DNA of 12,881 nt from JAZQQB01 sp045628865 (GTDB taxonomy: Bacteria > Bacillota > Clostridia > Lachnospirales > Lachnospiraceae): the NCBI GenBank assembly GCA_045628865.1, contig JAZQQB010000013.1, positions 1 to 12,881 of the forward strand, read 5' to 3'. Within the stretch, counting starts at the first letter, position 1; each line of letters starts with the position of its first letter. The notes under the pieces were generated by a model. That model was not told where the DNA came from. It saw only the letters and a program-made list of their open reading frames with translations, and ran no database searches. The translations under genes and the position numbers were made by a program. Shown piece by piece: positions 8,169 to 12,881 of this stretch.

Positions 8169-8933
8169 TTAACCTACCCACAGTAAAATAGATGAGATAT
8201 TATCTCGCTCACCACGATTTTTACACAGCTCAGTCAGCTGTCTTAAATGTACTAAGATCTGCTCTGCATTACGATTCTTATCAGGTCTTAAATAATCAAA
8301 AAGCTCTGCCTGATCAATTTCATGTCTGAATCCATCTGTACAAATTAAATACGTTGCATCACTCTTGATCTGTCCACTGGAAAATGCAATATCTATCTGT
8401 TCTGATGTTCCAATACTTTGCAACAAAACACTTTTCCTTGGATCTATCATTGCCTGCTTTGGTGTAAGAATACCCTGATCTACTTCATACTGCACCAATG
8501 TCTGATCCTTTGTGATCTGCATCACTTCATCTTTCATCTCATAAACACGGCAATCGCCTACATGTGCAATATAATAGGTATCTTCTAAAAAGAGAATCGC
8601 TGTAACTGTTGTACCAAGCTTCACTCCCTCTTTTACTCCATAGGCAACAATTTTCTGATTTATCCTCTGTATCAAATCGTCCCATTCTACCTGGATTTTC
8701 TGCTCATTCCACGGTTCGTTGGCATATGGAAAAACCTGCTTAAACCATTGATCAAATCCTCTGATCACGGTAGCGCTGGCAAGTTCACCCTTCGATAAAC
8801 CACCGACTCCGTCACATACCACAGCAAGGCATGCAACGCCCCATTTTGTATTAGCAATCTTCAATGTCAATGAATCCTGATTAACAGTTTTCACATTGCC
8901 TACATCTGTGACTGCATTCCCTATATAATACAT
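8169..8933 (-). CDS. PP2C-family Ser/Thr phosphatase
   Basis: 254 residues, the usual size of a stand-alone bacterial PP2C (PrpC/Stp type). The family motifs appear in order: TDVGNVKTVNQDS (9-21), DGVGG (41-45), LGTTVTA (107-112), HVGDCRVY (124-131), CTDGF (199-202) and RDNIS (243-247). Metal-binding aspartates D41, D200 and D244 are all present, so it should be an active Mn/Mg-dependent phosphatase. No signal peptide or membrane helix is seen, so it is cytoplasmic. The start is ATG 8933, with AGGAG eight bases upstream. It is the first gene of the tight phosphatase-kinase-membrane protein block, with only one base separating it from the kinase start. Expected role: reversing phosphorylation of the kinase and its targets. 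Confidence 0.97.
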   Translation of the reverse strand: MYYIGNAVTDVGNVKTVNQDSLTLKIANTKWGVACLAVVCDGVGGLSKGELASATVIRGFDQWFKQVFPYANEPWNEQKIQVEWDDLIQRINQKIVAYGVKEGVKLGTTVTAILFLEDTYYIAHVGDCRVYEMKDEVMQITKDQTLVQYEVDQGILTPKQAMIDPRKSVLLQSIGTSEQIDIAFSSGQIKSDATYLICTDGFRHEIDQAELFDYLRPDKNRNAEQILVHLRQLTELCKNRGERDNISSILLWVG

Positions 8934-9158
8934 TTCGTAAACTCCTACTACTCTTTATTTCCTAGAAAATCATTCGTTTTTTCTTGATTATTTCGTTAAA
9001 CACAGCTTTTCCCCTTAGCAAAGATAGTTTAAGCCACATATTAACATATCCCCTATTATGTAATCCGTAAATAGTTCTTATTTACTATTTCACAATACAG
9101 TTTCACTGCGAACCCTTGAGATATATGGGTTTCCCAGTTGCAACTTACATAACATTTT
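8934..9158. other. 225-bp gap between TIR and phosphatase genes
   Basis: No convincing gene or RNA is seen. It contains a 7-bp hairpin GTAAATA/TATTTAC (9067-9085) and an alternative stem AAATAG/CTATTT (9069-9074 with 9085-9090). Neither is followed by a T-run, so neither is a good terminator. The segment 9053-9069 (minus-strand TACGGATTACATAATAG) matches 14 of 17 bases of a piece of the TIR leader element, which may be a degenerate relative or chance. A weak promoter-like pair (TTTACG, 17 bp, TATGTT) exists but is too poor to call. The phosphatase block may be read through from the TIR promoter or have its own start here. Confidence 0.4.
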
Positions 9159-11363
9159 TTACTCGTTTCCATTGATATATTCCAAAAATTGCTCTGTTGA
9201 CACTGTAATGGCTGGTCTGACACCTATTCCACTCATGTTCGCATCATAAGAACTTATAAGATCCATTTTGAAATCATTATTTACCACCTTTACCTTAAAC
9301 ACACTTCCCTCAAAAGAATCCCGAAGCCAGTAAAAATGATAATCGCAACCATCATTATATTCAAAAATATCCTCAAACATCCGAGCTTCATCATGCTCCC
9401 TTGCCTGTCGTGTGAAGGTCGCATACCGGTTCACATTGGCCTGTTCAAACCACTCCAATTCTTCTGACGAAAGTAAGAACACCAGATCAAATGTTGTTTC
9501 ATATTCTACTGCATCCTTCAGATCATTGGTTTTGGTGGAAACCTTTCTTTCTACCAGAATGTCCTTCTCCTCACTTGAAAAACCTGTTAAAAATCCTGGT
9601 TCTGCAGAATACGCATTTTTATGTTCATTTGTTGCATCTTTTATTGGTGCCTGATCTAAATAAGTAACATTTATCTCAGATGAATTCAGCCATGTCCTTA
9701 AATTAGAATCCCCATAGGAACTATTTCCATACATTCCAATCAGTTCCTCTTTCGCACATTCTTTTTCTTCCGAATCAGGCACCCAATGAGCTTCTCCATC
9801 CTCAGAAACATCAAAAGCCTTTGCAGTGATCAAATCCTGTGTGACCAAAATTGCAGTTCTTCCATCTTCCGAAATCTGTAATACACGCCACTCAATTGGC
9901 TCATTATAATAGGAACCAAACAGATAATGATCTCCAAGCTGTAAATGATCAGCCTTTCCTGTATCCCGCTCTCCTGCAACACATCGCTTAAACTGATCCA
10001 AATTTACACAGACCACAGGTCTGACTCCCACCTCATCAAAGCATGCACCAAATCGATCAGAGAGTAATTCTTTCTCTTCACCACAACCTACCTGGTAAGG
10101 AATATATGCATTCTCTTTCACTGGATCTCGTAACCAGTAATTTACATATTCCCCATTGTAATAATAAAATGTTCCATCCCCATCCTGATCCTCATTATGA
10201 ACCTTGGCCTGTTCGCTACAGGATCCATAGATACTAATGTTCGCTTCCTTAAGCCAATTAAGTTCCTCACTGGATAATAAAAAAACCTTATCTTTCGTAA
10301 CCACATCATCACGACCAGACATTACATTTCCAGGTGTATGTATTTCTTTCGTAAGGATTGCCTCTATCTCATCCTCTCGAAATCCTGTTAAAAAACCAGG
10401 CTCTGCAAAATAGTCATTGTATAATTCTACAGCACCCATATATGGTGGCATGTCCTCATAGATTACATTTTCCTCATCAGAATTCAACCATGTTCTAATA
10501 TTGGATAACTCCCAGCTATTATTTCCCTGAGCTGCAATCTGCTGTTCAAAGCTTGCATCCGAAAGCTCTATCCTAGAACCATCCTCCTGGTAATACGCAT
10601 ACTCATATGTACCACTCTCAGCAGCATCAAATGCCTTCATACCTATCACATCCTTAGTAATCAGATACGCTTCTTCTCCATCCTCTGAAAAACGAAGCAC
10701 CTGCCATTCAATCGGTTCTCCATAATAGGAGCCAAAGGAAAAGACATCCCCTATTTCAACATCGATCACTGGAACTTCTACATTTTTATCACGATCCTTT
10801 CCTAAATTCTTCTTAAATAAACACATTCCGACCACTGCAAATGCAGCTAAGATTGTTACTATTATGCCGACAATAAATTTACGTTTCTTCGTATTCTTTT
10901 TTATTGCATGATTTGGCGCTTTTTCATTTGTTTTACCTGGTCTACCAGCTTTTTTTTCTTCTCTTATTGTATCTTCTCTTTGCTGATAATCCTCTAATTC
11001 AGATAAAATCACAGTAATATCATCACTATGGTTGGTATTCATCCACTGATGAGTCATTAAAAAGTATTCCATGGACTTGGTCAGAACAACCTCTTCAAGC
11101 TGATAGACAAAAACAGGAATAGCTTTACTTACCGCTCTCTCAATCTCTCTTAAAACATGCGGGGAATGATTTGATTTCTCAGACAACAAAAGAAGACAGA
11201 TATCTGACTGATCAATACCATTCATGATTTCCTCTGCATACTCTCGTCCAGCCTGAATATCCCTTGGTGCTATAAAACAACTATGTCCGTTATTCTCCAA
11301 CATGGTGCAAATCTTCGTAGCAGTTTGTGCATCTGATGAAGAATGGGAAAGAAAAATGTACAT
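9159..11363 (-). CDS. Membrane-anchored TIR-domain protein with two DUF6273-like repeats
   Basis: 734 residues from ATG 11363, chosen because GGAGG lies five bases upstream and the TIR domain then begins at once (MYIFLSHSSSDAQTATKI). An ATG four codons earlier overlaps that ribosome binding site. The TIR domain (1-125) shows SHSSSD, the GHSCFIAPRDIQAG loop and SPHVLREIERAV. E73 aligns by eye with the catalytic glutamate of NAD-cleaving TIR domains such as SARM1. A charged linker leads to a transmembrane helix near 163-183. Two homologous units follow (about 203-453 and 475-723), each with FGSYY-x-EPIEW, S-N-I/L-RTWLNS, EPGFLTGF, VFLLSSEEL-x-W, YWLRD and GVRP. This is the pattern of DUF6273 domains. 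With the TIR inside, the repeats should be outside the cell. A strong promoter lies upstream. Role inferred: envelope receptor coupled to a TIR effector or adaptor. NAD cleavage is possible but unproven. Confidence 0.93.
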   Translation of the reverse strand: MYIFLSHSSSDAQTATKICTMLENNGHSCFIAPRDIQAGREYAEEIMNGIDQSDICLLLLSEKSNHSPHVLREIERAVSKAIPVFVYQLEEVVLTKSMEYFLMTHQWMNTNHSDDITVILSELEDYQQREDTIREEKKAGRPGKTNEKAPNHAIKKNTKKRKFIVGIIVTILAAFAVVGMCLFKKNLGKDRDKNVEVPVIDVEIGDVFSFGSYYGEPIEWQVLRFSEDGEEAYLITKDVIGMKAFDAAESGTYEYAYYQEDGSRIELSDASFEQQIAAQGNNSWELSNIRTWLNSDEENVIYEDMPPYMGAVELYNDYFAEPGFLTGFREDEIEAILTKEIHTPGNVMSGRDDVVTKDKVFLLSSEELNWLKEANISIYGSCSEQAKVHNEDQDGDGTFYYYNGEYVNYWLRDPVKENAYIPYQVGCGEEKELLSDRFGACFDEVGVRPVVCVNLDQFKRCVAGERDTGKADHLQLGDHYLFGSYYNEPIEWRVLQISEDGRTAILVTQDLITAKAFDVSEDGEAHWVPDSEEKECAKEELIGMYGNSSYGDSNLRTWLNSSEINVTYLDQAPIKDATNEHKNAYSAEPGFLTGFSSEEKDILVERKVSTKTNDLKDAVEYETTFDLVFLLSSEELEWFEQANVNRYATFTRQAREHDEARMFEDIFEYNDGCDYHFYWLRDSFEGSVFKVKVVNNDFKMDLISSYDANMSGIGVRPAITVSTEQFLEYINGNE

Positions 11364-11368
11364 AAAAA

Positions 11369-11373
11369 CCTCC
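11369..11373 (-). promoter_or_regulatory. Ribosome binding site deciding the TIR start
   Basis: GGAGG on the minus strand with a 5-base T spacer before ATG 11363. It overlaps the alternative upstream ATG (11375, ATGGAGG), so that codon is unlikely to be the start. Confidence 0.8.
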
Positions 11374-11438
11374 ATTTCACTTATGAAATCCGTAGTGGTC
11401 TATTTATGTAAAAAAATTCTAGATTACATAATACTCCC
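11370..11438. repeat. Leader element related to the left intergenic repeat
   Basis: Bases 11370-11405 match 173-208 at 30 of 36 positions without gaps. Shared parts on the plus strand are CTCCATTTCA, TGAAATCCG and CTATTT. It continues with a hairpin, TTATGTAA (11404-11411) and TTACATAA (11424-11431), and ends at a second CTCCC (11434-11438), so it is bounded by CTCC at both ends like the left element. It lacks the GC-rich inner hairpin of the left copy. Because the promoter is just upstream, the whole element should lie in the 5' untranslated region of the TIR mRNA and include its ribosome binding site. Confidence 0.65.
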
Positions 11439-11443
11439 AGCTT

Positions 11444-11472
11444 ATTTTACGGACAAAGCTCTTTTCTGTCAA
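11444..11472 (-). promoter_or_regulatory. Sigma-A type promoter for the TIR gene
   Basis: On the minus strand TTGACA (11472-11467), a 17-base spacer and TAAAAT (11449-11444). The -35 is perfect, the spacing is ideal and the -10 has one mismatch. Transcription would begin near 11437, giving a leader of about 75 bases before ATG 11363. The promoter sits directly after the probable trpB2 terminator, so the TIR gene starts its own transcription unit, which may extend into the phosphatase-kinase block. Confidence 0.8.
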
Positions 11473-11480
11473 CGAAAATA

Positions 11481-11502
11481 CGGCTACGCATATGCGTAGC
11501 CG
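11481..11502 (-). terminator. Probable terminator of the trpB2 gene
   Basis: A perfect 22-bp palindrome with arms CGGCTACGCAT and ATGCGTAGCCG, starting 11 bases after the trpB2 stop and followed on the minus strand by TATTTTCGTT. The stem is strong but the T-run is short, so efficiency is uncertain; a palindromic protein-binding site is the alternative. Confidence 0.6.
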
Positions 11503-11512
11503 CTACAAAAAA

Positions 11513-12880
11513 CTATTGTATTTTTGGAAGATCTTTCAATGCTTTTTTCAGTTCTTCATCTGTTGGAATATAATCGCTCATCTCACCATCATTGAATTTC
11601 TGATATGCATACATATCAAAATATCCTGTTCCAGTAAGACCAAATACAATGTTCTTCGCTTCACCAGTTTCTTTACATTTCAAAGCTTCATCAATAGCGA
11701 CCTTGATTGCATGACTGCTTTCCGGTGCTGGAAGAATACCCTCTACTCTGGCAAATTCTTGAGCAGCCCTAAATACCTCTGTCTGCTCAACACTTCTAGC
11801 ACTCAAAAGCCCCTGATCATAAAGCTCTGATACAACAGAACTCATTCCATGATAACGAAGACCACCAGCATGGTTTGCAGATGGAATAAATCCAGATCCT
11901 AAAGTATACATTTTAGCAAGTGGGCAAACCTTACCAGTATCACAGAAATCATATACATACTGACCACGTGTTAAGCTAGGACAGGATGCCGGTTCTACTG
12001 CGATCACTTCATAGTTAGCCTCTCCTCGAAGCATCTCACCGATAAATGGAGAAATCAGACCACCTAAGTTAGATCCTCCTCCTGCACATCCAATGATCAT
12101 ATCAGCCTTCACACCATATTTATCAAGGGCAGCCTTTGTTTCTAAACCAATCACTGATTGATGTAACAGTACTTGAGTCAATACAGAACCCAATACATAT
12201 CTGTAGCCTTCCTGACTTGTAGCTGCTTCTACAGCTTCTGAAATTGCACAGCCAAGACTTCCTGTTGTTCCTGGAAATTCAGCATTGATCTTACGTCCAA
12301 CTGCTGTATTCATAGATGGGGAAGGTGTTACCTTTGCTCCATAAGTTCTCATTACTTCACGTCTAAATGGCTTCTGCTCATAGGAACACTTTACCATGTA
12401 AACTTGACAATCAAGATCAAAGTATGAACAAGCCATAGAAAGTGCTGTTCCCCACTGACCAGCGCCAGTTTCAGTTGTAACACCCTTTAATCCCTGCTTC
12501 TTTGCATAATATGCCTGAGCGATAGCGGAATTTAATTTATGACTTCCTGATGTATTATTACCTTCAAATTTATAGTAGATATGTGCAGGTGTCTGCAACT
12601 TTTCCTCTAAACAGTATGCTCTAACCAATGGTGATGGACGATACATACGATAAAAATTACGAATCTCTTCTGGAATATCAAAATAAGCAGTTGTATCGTC
12701 CAACTCCTGCTTTGCCAGTTCTTCACAGAAGATATGAGATAACTCCTCTAATGTCACTGGCTGAAGTGTGCCAGGATTTAAAATTGGAGCAGGTTTCTTC
12801 TTCATATCTGCCCTCACGTTATACCACTGCTTAGGCATCTCCTGTTCTTCTAGATAAATCTTATAAGGTATTTCCTTCAT
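11513..12880 (-). CDS. trpB2: TrpB2-like tryptophan synthase beta chain
   Basis: 455 residues, the normal length of the TrpB2 group. It is a PLP enzyme that joins serine and indole to make L-tryptophan, acting in the cytoplasm. PLP-binding lysine K115 lies in NNTSGSHKLNSA, catalytic glutamate E137 in TETGAGQWG (the W after Q is typical of TrpB2, where TrpB1 has H), and the phosphate loop is GCAGGGSNLGG (264-274). The extended N-terminus (IPYKIYLEEQEMPKQWYN) is also a TrpB2 trait. ATG 12880 is one base from the window edge, so its ribosome binding site cannot be seen, but the N-terminus fits the family. No trpA is adjacent, consistent with a stand-alone indole-salvaging enzyme. It appears unrelated to the signalling genes and is separated from them by a palindrome and a promoter. 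Confidence 0.97.
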   Translation of the reverse strand: MKEIPYKIYLEEQEMPKQWYNVRADMKKKPAPILNPGTLQPVTLEELSHIFCEELAKQELDDTTAYFDIPEEIRNFYRMYRPSPLVRAYCLEEKLQTPAHIYYKFEGNNTSGSHKLNSAIAQAYYAKKQGLKGVTTETGAGQWGTALSMACSYFDLDCQVYMVKCSYEQKPFRREVMRTYGAKVTPSPSMNTAVGRKINAEFPGTTGSLGCAISEAVEAATSQEGYRYVLGSVLTQVLLHQSVIGLETKAALDKYGVKADMIIGCAGGGSNLGGLISPFIGEMLRGEANYEVIAVEPASCPSLTRGQYVYDFCDTGKVCPLAKMYTLGSGFIPSANHAGGLRYHGMSSVVSELYDQGLLSARSVEQTEVFRAAQEFARVEGILPAPESSHAIKVAIDEALKCKETGEAKNIVFGLTGTGYFDMYAYQKFNDGEMSDYIPTDEELKKALKDLPKIQ

Positions 12881-12881
12881 T

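Noticed and set aside
9067..9085. Hairpin as terminator after the TIR gene
   Set aside because: The stem is AT-rich and no T-run follows it on the minus strand.
11364..11375. Upstream ATG (11375) as TIR start
   Set aside because: It overlaps GGAGG, the ribosome binding site ideally spaced for ATG 11363, and adds four residues before a TIR domain that normally starts near the N-terminus.

Overview
The window looks like chromosomal DNA of a low-GC Gram-positive anaerobe (Bacillota, class Clostridia, probably a Lachnospiraceae-type gut bacterium). The reasons are the AT-rich codon use, the TrpB2-type tryptophan synthase, a DUF6273-type ectodomain, GGAGG-type ribosome binding sites and long Ig-like surface proteins. 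The family-level assignment is inference. All seven convincing genes lie on the minus strand, so transcription runs from high to low coordinates.

Layout in the direction of transcription: (1) 12880-11513 encodes a complete TrpB2-like PLP enzyme, followed by a 22-bp perfect palindrome (11502-11481) that probably acts as its terminator. (2) Immediately after it is a near-consensus sigma-A promoter (TTGACA, 17 bp, TAAAAT; 11472-11444) and a structured leader. (3) 11363-9159 encodes a membrane-anchored TIR-domain protein with two DUF6273-like repeats on the other side of the membrane. (4) A 225-bp gap with no convincing gene follows. (5) A tight block comes next: PP2C phosphatase (8933-8169), transmembrane Ser/Thr kinase (8167-6470), a small single-pass protein with basic pentapeptide-like repeats and two TAVL motifs (6473-5823, ATGA overlap with the kinase), and a 1813-residue secreted, membrane-anchored Ig-like repeat protein (5791-350). 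(6) A hairpin-rich intergenic stretch (349-167) carries a 25-bp exact direct repeat. (7) The first 55 codons of another gene (166-1) run off the left edge.

The likely theme is envelope signalling by reversible Ser/Thr phosphorylation. The kinase writes and the PP2C enzyme erases. The small membrane protein has features expected of a phospho-acceptor for FHA-domain readers, although no FHA domain is visible in the window. The Ig-like protein and the TIR protein place large domains outside the cell. A TIR domain (a fold that can cleave NAD or act as an adaptor) next to such a kinase/phosphatase pair is the most interesting aspect.

A second unexpected signal is a non-coding element. A 36-nt block just upstream of the start of the partial left-hand gene matches, at 30 of 36 positions, a block just upstream of the TIR start 11 kb away. 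In both places it is followed on the plus strand by a hairpin and a second CTCC. At the left copy, a 25-bp repeat and a 13-codon reading frame suggest that the element split the original start of the downstream gene.
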